Notes: generated from the sequence alone by a model not told the origin. A DNA stretch of 64,000 bases from CAVPLM01 sp963713545 (GCA_963713545.1 CAVQME010000002.1:248001-312000); one strand, 5' to 3'; shown: positions 1-9,761, numbered from the stretch's first letter. A program made the numbers and translations.

Positions 1-119
1 AGCCAGAGCTCTCCGATCGCTAACGGACCCGGCTGGCCGGATCATTCGCCGGCGCCGCGGTCCCGTTCGTGTCTGTCTGTCACCACACACTATACCGGGC
101 ACGGCGGACGAGTAAGACC

Positions 120-1799
120 TCAAAGCCTCCCGGACCGGAGGATGGCATAGACCAGCCATGCCCCGAAGAAGAGCGAGCCGACAAGCCCCGGCACTCCCCA
201 GACCGACAACCCCCCGATATGCGGACCCTCCTCGACCATCACGGCCACAGCCGTGCTGGCCAGACCCAGACCGACACACACGAGAGCGACGACCAGCCTG
301 TTGGTGATGATATCCAGGCGGTGCATCATGTTCTCCAGACCGGTATGCCGAAACTTGATCTCGATCTCTCCGTCGCGCGCTTCTTCGAGGATGTCGTGCA
401 GCTGTAGCGGGTAGTCACGCAGTATCTGAGCGTACTCGCCGGCATAGCGCTGGAGGCGGTCTGAGATGAGCCGGGGGTCGAGACGCTGCCGCTGCAGTTC
501 GCTGGCGTAGCCACGGGCGGTGGAAAAGAAGTCTAGGTCTGGGTAGAGCTGACTGACCACCCCTTCCATGGTGAGGAGCGCCTTGTCCAGAAGCAAGAAC
601 CGGCTCGGCAGACGTAGCTGAAGGGAGTAGACGATGTCGAACACCTGATGGAGCAGAGACGACACGTCGATATTGGCAAGCGACATGCCGAAGTAGCGGC
701 TGAAGCCTTCTTCGATGGACTGGGTGACCGACTCGTCCGCAGACGGAGCCCAGTGCACGCCCAAACGTTTTAGCGACCGCTTGATGCCGAGAACGTCGGA
801 CTGCATGACGTGCAGGAAGAGTCGCACCCCTTCTTCCAGATCCTCGCGCCGCAGGAAGCCGGCCGTCCCAAAGTCCAATAGTCCCAGTCTTCCTTCCCCT
901 ACGTAGACGATGTTCGCGGGATGCGGGTCGCCGTGGAAGAAACCATCGTGGAGTATCTGCCTGAACCAACAGTCGGTGATCGCCTCCGCCAGGACCTTAC
1001 GTTCTTCCAGGGGAAGAGCCATCACTTCGGGAGCATTCAATGTAGGACCGTCGATACGCTCGAGGGTGAGGACGCGCTTGCTGCAGTACTGCCAATGGAC
1101 TTGCGGTATCCGCACACTCGCGGAGTCCTTGAAGTTGGTGCCGAACCGGTCCGCGTTCCGCGCCTCCAGGATGTAGTCGAGCTCCCGGCTGATGTTCCGA
1201 GCGAACTCCTGCACCACGCTCGTCAGAGACACTCCAAGCTCGACACGGTTCTCGAGCATCTCGGCGACCTGGAAGAGCACCTCGATATCCTTGGGTATCT
1301 GGCGGGCGGCGCCCGGTCGCTGCACCTTGACCACCACCCGCTGCCCTCCAGGCAGAACGGCGGCGTGCACCTGCCCGATGGAGGCGGCCGCCAGCGGCTC
1401 CACCTCGAAGCTCTCGAAGGCACGGGCGAGCGTCAAGCCGAGGTCCTCCTCGACCACCTCTTGGATCGTGTCGAACGGCAGCGGCGTGACTTGGTCTTGG
1501 AGCTTGACCAGCTCCTGGACGATATCGGCCGGCACGATGTCCGGGCGGGTGCTCAGCAACTGCCCGAACTTGACGAAGGTGGGACCCAACTCGTCCAGCA
1601 TCTCCCGCACGTGCCGTCCTCGCTGAGCGGGCAGAGGTTGATCCTGCCGGTGCCTGTGCGGCATGGGGCTGAGAAGACGATGACGTTCGAAGAAATACCC
1701 GAAGCCGTGACGTACCGCGACCTCGGAGATCTCCCGTATCCGCTCGATGTTGCGGATACGAGTCCTAAGACTCGGGTGTCTCACCTGAGAAGGCTGCAA
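120..1799 (-). CDS. AarF/UbiB/ABC1-family atypical kinase
   Basis: 559-aa UbiB-like protein of the protein-kinase fold, a family linked to quinone biosynthesis or lipid transport at the membrane. Visible marks: the KxGQ motif (K77-Q80) unique to the family, the Ala-rich AAAS loop (137-140) that replaces the Gly-rich loop, VVVK (K158), HGDPHPAN (289-296) and DFG (309-311). Two hydrophobic helices close the C-terminus (about 505-555), as in bacterial UbiB. The start is TTG, chosen because GGGAGG lies five to six bases upstream. It is the last gene of a minus-strand run after secDF and the phasin-like gene. Family assignment is firm; the substrate is not known from sequence. Confidence 0.9.
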   Translation of the reverse strand: MQPSQVRHPSLRTRIRNIERIREISEVAVRHGFGYFFERHRLLSPMPHRHRQDQPLPAQRGRHVREMLDELGPTFVKFGQLLSTRPDIVPADIVQELVKLQDQVTPLPFDTIQEVVEEDLGLTLARAFESFEVEPLAAASIGQVHAAVLPGGQRVVVKVQRPGAARQIPKDIEVLFQVAEMLENRVELGVSLTSVVQEFARNISRELDYILEARNADRFGTNFKDSASVRIPQVHWQYCSKRVLTLERIDGPTLNAPEVMALPLEERKVLAEAITDCWFRQILHDGFFHGDPHPANIVYVGEGRLGLLDFGTAGFLRREDLEEGVRLFLHVMQSDVLGIKRSLKRLGVHWAPSADESVTQSIEEGFSRYFGMSLANIDVSSLLHQVFDIVYSLQLRLPSRFLLLDKALLTMEGVVSQLYPDLDFFSTARGYASELQRQRLDPRLISDRLQRYAGEYAQILRDYPLQLHDILEEARDGEIEIKFRHTGLENMMHRLDIITNRLVVALVCVGLGLASTAVAVMVEEGPHIGGLSVWGVPGLVGSLFFGAWLVYAILRSGRL

Positions 1800-1881
1800 T
1801 CGGACCTCCCCGCGCAGATCCCCACCTGCCGTCCGGCGCCTGCCTCTGGCAAGACGCTCCCCGGGCAGACCAGCCGGCTAC

Positions 1882-2307
1882 TCAGGTGCTGGCAGATCCG
1901 CCTACCGAGCCGCCGGGCGCAGACCCCGAGGCGGCGTCTTCGGCCGCCTCCAGGAGTTGCACTCGATGTTCGAGCTGGCGTAGCCGGAACTCGATATCTT
2001 CGATCTCGCGCCTTGTGACCAGACCCATCTCGCGATAGGCGCCCTGCAGCGAAGAATCGGCCTTCTTTGCCGCCGCCTTCGCTTCTTCACGGCTACGGGC
2101 GAGGAGTCGGTCGGCCACCTCGCGGCCTTCGTCGCCGCTCAACTGGCCGCGCCGGACGAGGTCCTCCACCAGCTCTTGCACCCGGTCCTTGGTCAGGGCG
2201 GCTGCCCCCACGCCCAGAAGGAACACACGCTCGATCAGATCTCTGACACCCTGGCTAGTAGAACTCGAGGATTCCCGTTCGACTTCGGGACCAGACTCTT
2301 CCTCCAC
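1882..2307 (-). CDS. phasin-like / polyhydroxyalkanoate-regulator-like helical protein
   Basis: 141 aa, mostly helical. An acidic Ser-rich N-terminus is followed by a hydrophobic segment (about 25-40, FLLGVGAAALT), a charged helix with repeated Arg/Glu, and a C-terminal coiled coil (about 100-125) that ends in a Gly/Ser tail. This matches the phasin/PhaI-like proteins often found beside AarF genes. GTG start with AGAGGAG upstream. It begins 12 bases after the secF stop, so it is probably co-transcribed with secF and aarF. Nothing here shows that polyhydroxyalkanoate granules exist; a membrane-associated coiled-coil scaffold is equally possible. Confidence 0.55.
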   Translation of the reverse strand: MEEESGPEVERESSSSTSQGVRDLIERVFLLGVGAAALTKDRVQELVEDLVRRGQLSGDEGREVADRLLARSREEAKAAAKKADSSLQGAYREMGLVTRREIEDIEFRLRQLEHRVQLLEAAEDAASGSAPGGSVGGSAST

Positions 2308-2319
2308 GGCTTGCTCCTC

Positions 2320-3438
2320 TCAGCGAGATGTCCGCTTGGGATTCTTACCTGGCGGTCGTTTGGAGGTCTTCCCTTTCTTGGGCTTCGGCGAAACCTTGGC
2401 CTGCCCTTGCTTGACGGCTGTCGTCGTCGAAGCCGAAGCTGCCGCCGGCGCCGTCACCGTTCCCGCCGGGCTCGCCAGTTCCATCGCGGACGCGCTGGCG
2501 GCAGCGCCACCGCCCGCTTCGACCACGGTCGCCCCATCTGCTCCGGCCGCGGCCAGACGCTTGCGGTACCGCGGTTCTCGTTCTTTCCAGATAGTAACCA
2601 GTGGGGCAGCCACGAAGAACGATGAGTACGTGCCTGCCACCACCCCAATGGTAAGCGCCATAGCGAAGTCCTTAAGAGTGGGACCGCCAAAGATCAAGAT
2701 CGCCACCAAAGGCAGGAGCAGAGCTATGGTGGTATTGATCGACCGTATCATCGTCTGGCTGATCGAGAGGTCGACCATGTCCCCGTACGTCTCTTTCTTC
2801 ATGAGCAAGGTGTTCTCGCGCATCCGGTCGAAGACGATGATCGTGTCGTGCACCGAATAGCCCAAGATCGTGAGGATGGCGGCGACTGTGGCCGCTGTCA
2901 CCAAGCGATTGCTCGCCGCATAGATGCCCAGAGTGAGCCCTACATCGTGGATGAGCGCCACGATGGCTGGAATGGCGAACTTGAACTCGAAACGGAAAGT
3001 CAGGTAGGCGATTATGACCACCACCGCGATGGCGATGGCGATGAACGTCCTGTTGGTGGTCTCCTGGCCGAAGCTCGCCCCCACGGTCTCGACCCCGACT
3101 GAGCCTTCCTCCACCCCATACTCCGCATCCAGATCGGCGATGATCTGGTCGACCTGCTCCTGGGACATCTCCTCGGCCGTGATCATGAAGGAGTCTCCGC
3201 CGCCGGCTCCGGTCACCGATTGCACCACCGGCTCTTTGACCCCCGCGTCGCCCACTATCGTCCGGACGTCGTCCACCGTCGCGGGCTGCTCAACGGTGAC
3301 TTCCATCCTCACACCACCTCGGAAGTCGATACCCAGATCGAAACCCACGATGAAGACGAGAACGAACGCGAACACGGTGACGGCGCTCAGGGCTCCCAGG
3401 AACCACCACTTGTAGCGCATGAAATGGAAGACCCTCAC
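2320..3438 (-). CDS. secF: protein translocase subunit SecF
   Basis: 372-aa membrane subunit of the SecDF complex, which uses the proton-motive force to help complete export through SecYEG. The N-terminal helix is followed by the family motif FDLGIDFRGG, an external domain (about 45-130), and five further helices with the conserved GYSVHDTIIVFDR stretch. The GTG start overlaps the secD stop as GTGA, so the two are translationally coupled. Unusual: after the last helix there is a long Ala/Gly/Thr-rich then Lys/Arg-rich cytoplasmic tail of about 75 residues (from about 298 on), longer than in typical SecF. Confidence 0.95.
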   Translation of the reverse strand: MRVFHFMRYKWWFLGALSAVTVFAFVLVFIVGFDLGIDFRGGVRMEVTVEQPATVDDVRTIVGDAGVKEPVVQSVTGAGGGDSFMITAEEMSQEQVDQIIADLDAEYGVEEGSVGVETVGASFGQETTNRTFIAIAIAVVVIIAYLTFRFEFKFAIPAIVALIHDVGLTLGIYAASNRLVTAATVAAILTILGYSVHDTIIVFDRMRENTLLMKKETYGDMVDLSISQTMIRSINTTIALLLPLVAILIFGGPTLKDFAMALTIGVVAGTYSSFFVAAPLVTIWKEREPRYRKRLAAAGADGATVVEAGGGAAASASAMELASPAGTVTAPAAASASTTTAVKQGQAKVSPKPKKGKTSKRPPGKNPKRTSR

Positions 3439-4856
3439 GACCGCCCCCCCTCGTCCGCCGGGACGATCTTGCCCTTGGGAACGTGGAGCCCCAGGAGTTT
3501 CGGGCTACGGAACGGTTTCCACCCGCTGAGCAGGACCAGCATGGACCGGGTAACCAGGACCGCGGTGAACATGGAGAGGGCGACCCCGATCCCAAGGGTG
3601 AGGGCGAAACCCTTGACCGCACCGGTCGCGGCCCAGAAAAGGATGATGGCCGTCAGGATCGTGGTCATGTTGCAGTCGAACACCGCCCGGAAGGCCTTTC
3701 TGAATCCTGCGCTGGTCGCCGCTGGGACCGACTTGCCGGCCCCCACTTCGTCCCGCATGCGGGCAAAGATAAGCACGTTGGCGTCCACCGCCATCCCCAG
3801 CGTGAGGATCATCCCCGCGATCCCGGGAAGGGTCATCGTGACCCCGATGCCGTTGAGGACGCCTATGAAGAGCACCCCGTAGATGATGAGCGCGATACTG
3901 GCGACGACACCCAGCAGGCGGTAGTAGGCGATCATGAACACCATGATGAGAAGCAGACCGACGGCGCCCGCGATGAGGGCCTGCTCGAGAGCGGCCTGAC
4001 CGAGGGTGGCCCCGATGAGGTTCTGACTGACAGACGTGAGCTCGACCGGCAGGGCGCCGGTCTGCAGAACCAGGGCGAGATTCTTAGCCTCGTCCATGGT
4101 GAACTTGCCCGTGATCTCAGCCTCGCCCCCGTCGATCTGCTCCAGCACGCGCGGGGCGGATTCGACGGTGCCGTCGAGCACGATCGCGAGCAGCTGGTCC
4201 TCGCCGGTGATCTGAGAGGTCTCCGCCAGCTTGCCGGTGATGTCGGAGAAGAGCTGGGCACCCTCGTCGTCGAACTGCATGTCGACCTTGGGTTGGTTGT
4301 ACTGGTCGTAGCCCACTTGGGCGCCGGTTAGCATCGCCCCGGTCAGTTGAGGCTCTGTGGTCGCCAGGAACCACTGATCACTGCCGGACCCTGACTGGGC
4401 CGCGGGCCAGTAGATGATCTGGTTGTATCCGGGCAGAGCATCCAGCTCCTCTTGTGACCCCACTCCTGCCGCGGCCAGCGCCTCAGCCTCACTGGGGTAA
4501 GGAGTGCCGAAGTCGCTCACTTCGTGGAATTCCAGCACGGCAGTCTTCCCGATGATGTCGAGGGCCTGCTGCGGATTGTCTATCCCTGGGAGTTGGACAC
4601 TGATCTTGTTCGTGCCCTGTCGTTGTATCTCGGGTTCCGCGACGCCCAGCTTGTTGACCCGGTTCTGGATGATGCCGACCGTTTGGTCCATCTCGGCGTC
4701 GGCCGTGCCTTCCGGTGCCTGAAGCAGGACAGAGAGGCCCCCTTGCAGATCGAGCCCGAGATTGGTCTTGGAAAGGGGGAAGGCGAAGTATGCGGCGACA
4801 CCCAGCAGGATGACCACCACAACGAGTATGAGGGCGTCACGCCTTATTCTGGACAA
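3435..4856 (-). CDS. secD: protein translocase subunit SecD
   Basis: 473-aa partner of SecF. The N-terminal membrane helix leads into LGLDLQGGLSVLL, then the periplasmic P1 region (about 45-275) and six membrane segments with the conserved GMAVDANVLIFARMRDE signature after a TLPGIAGMILT helix. The length is normal for the compact actinobacterial/Gram-positive type. The start is TTG with AGGAAGG seven bases upstream. The downstream secF overlaps by four bases and yajC lies upstream, the usual yajC-secD-secF order. Confidence 0.95.
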   Translation of the reverse strand: MSRIRRDALILVVVVILLGVAAYFAFPLSKTNLGLDLQGGLSVLLQAPEGTADAEMDQTVGIIQNRVNKLGVAEPEIQRQGTNKISVQLPGIDNPQQALDIIGKTAVLEFHEVSDFGTPYPSEAEALAAAGVGSQEELDALPGYNQIIYWPAAQSGSGSDQWFLATTEPQLTGAMLTGAQVGYDQYNQPKVDMQFDDEGAQLFSDITGKLAETSQITGEDQLLAIVLDGTVESAPRVLEQIDGGEAEITGKFTMDEAKNLALVLQTGALPVELTSVSQNLIGATLGQAALEQALIAGAVGLLLIMVFMIAYYRLLGVVASIALIIYGVLFIGVLNGIGVTMTLPGIAGMILTLGMAVDANVLIFARMRDEVGAGKSVPAATSAGFRKAFRAVFDCNMTTILTAIILFWAATGAVKGFALTLGIGVALSMFTAVLVTRSMLVLLSGWKPFRSPKLLGLHVPKGKIVPADEGGRS

Positions 4857-5020
4857 GAGCGCACCTTCCTAAAGGAGCGGTTCGATTGCAGATGCCGCCC
4901 CCGGACGCTGCCGTCCCAGTGGGCGCAACGCATGAGCTTAGGCGACGAGAAGGCCACTGTCAACGATTCGCCGACGCTTTGGACCCGGGAGTGAAGCTCC
5001 CGGTTCCATACGATCTGACG

Positions 5021-5497
5021 CTAGCTCTTCGACGTGTTCGCGTCGTCCGCTTCAGCCTCGGCCGATTCTTCGCCCGATACTTCCTCAGCCGCGGACACCG
5101 CCTCAGTGTCGCCCGATGCTGCTGCTTCGACGGACTCAACCTCGTCGACCGAAGAGGCTTCTTCGATCTCCCCGGCTGCGGCCTTGCCCCGGCCGGCGGT
5201 CCCCTCAGGCGCCGCGGCTCGGATCTCGGCCTGGTCTCTGATGATCTCGGCAACGGCACGGCGCGCTATCTTCATGGACACGCCCTTCGCTATCTCGACC
5301 ACCACGATGTTCTCCTCGACCCTCTTGACCGTCCCGTAAATCCCAGCCGCGGTGACGACACGGTCGCCCTTCTTCAAGGCGGAGAGCAGAGCCGAGTGCG
5401 CCCTGCGCTGTTTTTGCTGGGGCCTGATCGCCATGAAGTAGAAGATGGCGATGAAAGCGACCACGTAGATGATCAACATCCCGGCTGAACTGGACAA
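5021..5497 (-). CDS. yajC: preprotein translocase subunit YajC
   Basis: 158 aa. One membrane helix (GMLIIYVVAFIAIFYFMAI) runs into the family motif RPQQKQRR and then the small cytoplasmic domain with GDRVVTAAGIYGTV. The start chosen is the TTG at 5497, because AAGGAGG sits eight bases upstream. A longer reading frame to 5554 adds 19 residues that do not look like YajC. After about residue 90 there is a low-complexity Glu/Ala/Ser-rich acidic tail, longer than in most YajC proteins. Accessory subunit of SecDF, encoded just upstream of secD. Confidence 0.92.
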   Translation of the reverse strand: MSSSAGMLIIYVVAFIAIFYFMAIRPQQKQRRAHSALLSALKKGDRVVTAAGIYGTVKRVEENIVVVEIAKGVSMKIARRAVAEIIRDQAEIRAAAPEGTAGRGKAAAGEIEEASSVDEVESVEAAASGDTEAVSAAEEVSGEESAEAEADDANTSKS

Positions 5498-5569
5498 GCT
5501 TTCCTCCTTCGGAAGAACCGCCCGCCTGCCGGCGAGCGGAAACAAAGGCTCCACGCACAGATGCGTATG

Positions 5570-6709
5570 TTAGCACGCGGCGTTCAGGCTATCCCAGAAA
5601 GAGGCGAAACAGCCGGCCACGATCGCTTCTCTGGCAGCAGTGACCAACCTTGTGAGATAGCTGAGGTTGTGCTCGGTGAGCAGCATGAGCCCCAGGATCT
5701 CTTTCTGCATGACCAGGTGGCGGATGACTCCCCGAGAGAAGCTCCGACAGGCCGTGCAGGGGCAACCCTCTTCCAACGGCTCCTGCGATAGGGCGTGCGC
5801 CGCGTTTCTCAGGTTCAGGCGCCCGGCGCTCGTGAAGGCGGTCCCCATGCGAGCCGTCCGGGTGGGAAGCACGCAATCGAACATGTCCACCCCGCGGGCG
5901 ACCACCTCTACGACGCCTTCCGGATCGCCGATGCCCATGAAGTAGCGGAGTCTGTCCTCCGGCAGCAGCGAAGCGGTGAGTTCCGTGGTGTCGAGCATCG
6001 CGGCTCGGTCCTCGCCCACGGTGAGACCCCCGATGGCGTATCCCGGGAACTCCATCTCAGAGAGGCGCGCCACGCTTCTGCGGCGCAACTCCGGCACCAC
6101 TCCTCCCTGCACGATCCCAAACAGCATCTGCGGTCCGTCCGTGCCCATGCCGCCGACTGCCTGGTGAGCCCGTTTGCACCGCTCCGCCCAGCGCGAGGTG
6201 CGTTCCGCGGCTTCCTCCACCTCGGAGAAGCCGGCCGTCCCAGGCGGGCACTGGTCGAGGCACATGACGATGTCGGCCCCCAGGGCATGCTGTTCCGCCA
6301 TGGCCCGCTCGGGGGTGAACACGTGCTTTGAGCCGTCGTAGATGGAGCGGAAAGTCACGCTCGCATCGTCGATCCGAGCGGTGTCCCTCAGGCTGAAGAC
6401 CTGATACCCCCCGCTGTCGGTCAGAATGGGGCCGTCCCATTGCATGAAACGGTGCAGCCCCCCGAGACCACGAACGACGTCGCTCCCGGGCCGCAAGGCA
6501 AGGTGATACGTGTTCGCTAGAACGATCTGCGCTCCCAGCGCGCGCAGGCGCTCGGGAGCGATGGCCTTGACTGTGCCTTTGGTGCCTACCGGCATGAAAC
6601 AGGGCGTACGCACGGTCCCGCGTGGCGTCTCAAGCAGACCCGCCCTGGCTGCACCGTCGCGCGCCTCGACCTTGAACGGGAAGTCCGGCAGGCCGTCGAG
6701 AAGCCTCAT
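5570..6709 (-). CDS. tgt: queuine/preQ1 tRNA-guanine transglycosylase
   Basis: 379 aa. Exchanges guanine 34 for preQ1 in tRNAs with GUN anticodons (Asp, Asn, His, Tyr). Visible: LTDSGGYQVFSL with the active-site Asp, DMFDCVLPTRTAR with the second catalytic Asp, and the zinc site CPCTAC..H near the C-terminus. ATG start with GGGAGG upstream, overlapping the queA stop as ATGA, which couples it to the next enzyme of the queuosine pathway. Length and motifs are normal for bacterial Tgt. Confidence 0.97.
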   Translation of the reverse strand: MRLLDGLPDFPFKVEARDGAARAGLLETPRGTVRTPCFMPVGTKGTVKAIAPERLRALGAQIVLANTYHLALRPGSDVVRGLGGLHRFMQWDGPILTDSGGYQVFSLRDTARIDDASVTFRSIYDGSKHVFTPERAMAEQHALGADIVMCLDQCPPGTAGFSEVEEAAERTSRWAERCKRAHQAVGGMGTDGPQMLFGIVQGGVVPELRRRSVARLSEMEFPGYAIGGLTVGEDRAAMLDTTELTASLLPEDRLRYFMGIGDPEGVVEVVARGVDMFDCVLPTRTARMGTAFTSAGRLNLRNAAHALSQEPLEEGCPCTACRSFSRGVIRHLVMQKEILGLMLLTEHNLSYLTRLVTAAREAIVAGCFASFWDSLNAAC

Positions 6710-7794
6710 GCTCCCTCCCGCCCGGTGGAAATAGGGAGGGCAAGAGGCTCGATCAGCATGGAGTCCCCAAAACTGAAGAAGCGATAGCCGCGCTTCACGG
6801 CTTCCTCATAGGCCGCCCGCACGCGCTCGACCCCGGCAAAGGCCATCGTGAGCAGCAGGACGGTGCTGCGCGGCAGGTGCAGGTTGGTGAGAAGAACGTC
6901 TACGGCTTGGAACCGATATCCGGGAGTGATGAAGATGTCGGTGCTCTCGCAAACCGAGACGAGCGGCTCGGCCTTTTCGAGGAAGCCATCACGGGCCAGC
7001 GTCTCCAACACCCTGGCCGAGGTGGTCCCGACGGCGACCAAGCGCCGGTCGGAGACGAGGGCACCTCGGATGGTTGCGAGCGCCTCGGGGCTCACGCTGT
7101 ATGTCTCCCTGTGGATGCGGTGCTCCTCCACTATCTGCTCCCTTATGGGCTGGAAAGTGTCGAGTCCTACGTGCAAGGTCACGTACGCCGATCTCACCCC
7201 CCGCCTGTCGAGGCGTTCCAGGAGATCCGGGGTGAAATGAAGACCGGCTGTAGGTGCAGCCGCCGACCCTGGAACGGAGGCGTAGACGGTCTGGTAGCTG
7301 GACGGCTCGTCCGGGTAGGTCTTTATGTAGGGCGGCAAGGGTAGCTGGCCTTCAGCCTCCATGACGCTGAGAAGCGGATGGCCGGGAGGACCTTCCACCA
7401 ACCAGCGGCCTTCTCCTACCGACTCTCGGAGCGTGACCTGACCCGCGCCTGACAACGCAAGCCGCTCTCCAGGCCGCAGTCGATGCGAGGACCGGGCAAG
7501 CGCCTCCCACAGCTCTCCTTCGTCCCCGTCTTCGGCCGCAGCCGGTCTCAGAAACAGCAACTCCACGGCGCCTCCCGTGACCCTGCGCGCCTGAAGGCGC
7601 GCCGGGAGCACGCGGGAGTCGTTGAAGACGAGCGTATCCCCCGGGACGAGAAGACCGGGAAGCTCGGCGAAGACCGCGTGATGGTAGCCTCCGTCCGCTC
7701 GTAGGTGCATGAGACGGCACGAATCTCTCGGCTCCACCGGAGACTGAGCGATGAGCGCCTCCGGAATATCGAAATCGAGCTCTTCTAGACGCAT
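6706..7794 (-). CDS. queA: S-adenosylmethionine:tRNA ribosyltransferase-isomerase
   Basis: 362 aa. Converts preQ1-tRNA to epoxyqueuosine-tRNA, using the ribosyl group of SAM. Starts with the family N-terminus (DFDIPEALIAQSPVEPRD) and carries the conserved PTAGLHFTPDLL and GTTSARVLE stretches, ending FSFGDSMLI. The ATGA overlap with tgt and the nearby queH place the last three steps of queuosine synthesis in one operon. The start has only a weak GAGG upstream, but the family N-terminus fits. Confidence 0.97.
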   Translation of the reverse strand: MRLEELDFDIPEALIAQSPVEPRDSCRLMHLRADGGYHHAVFAELPGLLVPGDTLVFNDSRVLPARLQARRVTGGAVELLFLRPAAAEDGDEGELWEALARSSHRLRPGERLALSGAGQVTLRESVGEGRWLVEGPPGHPLLSVMEAEGQLPLPPYIKTYPDEPSSYQTVYASVPGSAAAPTAGLHFTPDLLERLDRRGVRSAYVTLHVGLDTFQPIREQIVEEHRIHRETYSVSPEALATIRGALVSDRRLVAVGTTSARVLETLARDGFLEKAEPLVSVCESTDIFITPGYRFQAVDVLLTNLHLPRSTVLLLTMAFAGVERVRAAYEEAVKRGYRFFSFGDSMLIEPLALPISTGREGA

Positions 7795-7810
7795 GGAAAG
7801 AGACCTCGGC

Positions 7811-8029
7811 CTAACGACGGAAGAAGATGTTCAGGAACAGGGTGGCGAGAAGGCTGACCAGGATCATCAGCCCGATAGGGACGTATACCGTCAGGTTCTT
7901 GCCCCGGTAGACAAAGCTGCCCGGGATATCGGTCAGCCCCAGCTTGGCTAGGAAGTACAGGATACCTCCAAGCACCAACAGACCCACGCCGACGCCGAGA
8001 ACGATCTTGGCGACGGCCTCAAGGCTCAC
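7811..8029 (-). CDS. DUF2905 small membrane protein
   Basis: 72 aa with two hydrophobic helices (about 8-28 and 48-68) joined by the family signature LTDIPGSFVYRGKN, which identifies DUF2905. GTG start inside the end of queH, an overlap of 11 bases, so it is translationally coupled. The family is widespread next to ruvB, queA or tgt, but its function is unknown. It is probably an inner-membrane protein. Confidence 0.85.
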   Translation of the reverse strand: MSLEAVAKIVLGVGVGLLVLGGILYFLAKLGLTDIPGSFVYRGKNLTVYVPIGLMILVSLLATLFLNIFFRR

Positions 8030-8579
8030 GGTACCGCTCCCACTCCGACACCAGGCAGCCGCAGTACTTCTGCCGGTATACTCCCCACTCGCGGCTCAAG
8101 CGGCGGGATTCCCGGTATAGCGGACGCAGGTCCTCGTAGGCGAACTCCACCCCGTGGTTACGGGCGGCCCGCTCTCCGCCGGACTTGATGGCCTCGTGGT
8201 CCTGCCAGGGGCTGATCCCAAGGGTGGTAGAGAAAGCCTGGCAGCCCTCTGCGGCGGCTCGGGCCGCCGTCCGCTCGAGACGCCCGCCGATGCAGCGGGC
8301 GCACCGCGACTCGGCTTCCCTTTGGGCCGGCGCCTCGGCGCCGCCCGCGACTTCGGCAAACCACCCCTCCGGGTCGTACGATGTGTCTTCGACGAGAGGC
8401 ATCCCTGTGATCTGGGCGACATCGCGGGCCCCTGTCAGCCTACGACGGTATTCGAGCAGGGGGTGGATGTTCGGATTGTGGAAGAAGCCCACCACCTGTG
8501 CATCTTTCGTCCGCCACCAGGGGATGGTGGCGCTGGCACAAGGGCCGCAACAGATGTGGAGAAGCAGCTTCATGGGCAT
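8019..8579 (-). CDS. queH: epoxyqueuosine reductase QueH
   Basis: 186 aa. QueH (old DUF208) reduces epoxyqueuosine to queuosine in tRNA and replaces the unrelated QueG. The Cys sites expected for its metal centres are visible: HICCGPC near the N-terminus (about 8-14), CARC around 93-96 and YCGC near the C-terminus. Two in-phase ATG codons (8579, 8573) are possible; GAGG is placed for the first. It lies upstream of queA and tgt, completing the pathway. Confidence 0.93.
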   Translation of the reverse strand: MPMKLLLHICCGPCASATIPWWRTKDAQVVGFFHNPNIHPLLEYRRRLTGARDVAQITGMPLVEDTSYDPEGWFAEVAGGAEAPAQREAESRCARCIGGRLERTAARAAAEGCQAFSTTLGISPWQDHEAIKSGGERAARNHGVEFAYEDLRPLYRESRRLSREWGVYRQKYCGCLVSEWERYREP

Positions 8580-8597
8580 GCACCTCGACCCGGACGC

Positions 8598-9638
8598 TCA
8601 CCCGAAGAGAGTGTCCGGCCGGGCGGTCTGCGCCTCCTGCGGCGGCACTGCCCCGCAGTGCTCGTAGCCCAGCCGGGTGAGCACCCGGCCGCGCGGCGTG
8701 CGCATAAGGAAACCGCGCTGCAGAAGGAACGGCTCGTAAACATCCTCGATGGTGTCGGCCTCCTCGCCGATGGCGACCGCCAGTGTCGACAAGCCCACCG
8801 GGCCGCCGTCGAACTTGTGCAGGATGAGGTTGAGGATCTCCCGGTCCACTCGGTCGAGACCCTCATCGTCGACTTCGAAGAGATGCAGCGCCTCGAGGGC
8901 GATCGCGCCGGTGATGCTGCCTTCGTGCCGCACCTGCGCGTAGTCCCGGACCCTCCTCAGCAGCCGGTTTACGATACGCGGCGTGCCTCGGGAGCGCAGG
9001 GCCAGTTCGCGGGCGCCGGCCTCGTCGATCCCCACTCCCAGGATCTCGGCGGAACGGGCCACGATCCGTAGCAGATCGTCCACGGAGTAGTAATCCAGCC
9101 GGTGGGAGAAGCCGAAACGGTCGCGAAGTGGGGTAGTTATCAGTCCCGAGCGAGTGGTCGCGCCGATGAGGGTGAAGCGGGGCACTTCCAGCCTGATGGT
9201 GCGTGCGCTGGGACCCTGGCCGATGACGATGTCGATCTCGAAGTCCTCCATCGCCGGGTAGAGGATCTCTTCGATGGAGCGGTTGAGCCGGTGGATCTCG
9301 TCGATGAAGAGCACGTCGGCTTCCAGCAGATGGGTGAGGATGGCGGCCATGTCCGCCTTCCGCTCCAGTGCCGGGCCCGAGGTGGTGACGATGTTCACCC
9401 CCATCTCGAGGGCGATGATGTTGGCGAGCGTAGTCTTGCCCAGCCCGGGAGGACCGGCGAGGAGCACATGATCGAGCGGCTCTCCTCTCGACTTCGCCGC
9501 CTCGATGAAGATCTGTAGTTGCTCCCGCAGGACCGGCTGTCCCACGAAGGCCCCCAGCGAACGCGGACGCAGGGAACGTTCCAGTTCCTGCTCCTGCGGG
9601 ATCTCCTCCGGAGCCGCGAGTCTTTCGCCGTCCGTCAC
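8598..9638 (-). CDS. ruvB: Holliday junction branch-migration helicase RuvB
   Basis: 346-aa AAA+ motor that drives branch migration with RuvA. Walker A GPPGLGKTT (62-70), Walker B LFIDEIHRL, sensor 1 GATTRSGLI and the C-terminal winged-helix domain are all present. GTG start. It follows ruvC and ruvA in the standard ruvCAB order, but after a 160-base gap that contains a tandem repeat. Confidence 0.98.
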   Translation of the reverse strand: MTDGERLAAPEEIPQEQELERSLRPRSLGAFVGQPVLREQLQIFIEAAKSRGEPLDHVLLAGPPGLGKTTLANIIALEMGVNIVTTSGPALERKADMAAILTHLLEADVLFIDEIHRLNRSIEEILYPAMEDFEIDIVIGQGPSARTIRLEVPRFTLIGATTRSGLITTPLRDRFGFSHRLDYYSVDDLLRIVARSAEILGVGIDEAGARELALRSRGTPRIVNRLLRRVRDYAQVRHEGSITGAIALEALHLFEVDDEGLDRVDREILNLILHKFDGGPVGLSTLAVAIGEEADTIEDVYEPFLLQRGFLMRTPRGRVLTRLGYEHCGAVPPQEAQTARPDTLFG

Positions 9639-9761
9639 TCTCTCACCCTTCTCTCACTCACACTCCGACACCCGGCCATCGCGGTACCTTGCCCGGCGAC
9701 GGCATACCGACGGCCCACAAACAGCCCCTGCCCGACGCCGCTTATGCAGCGGGCGGCCTCA

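Noticed and set aside
1..119. Possible gene or RNA before the aarF stop
   Set aside because: Only 119 bases; a TATAGT-like box is seen on the minus strand, but nothing that can be named within the window.
5498..5554. Longer YajC N-terminus
   Set aside because: The extra 19 residues do not fit YajC, and AAGGAGG is placed for the TTG at 5497.
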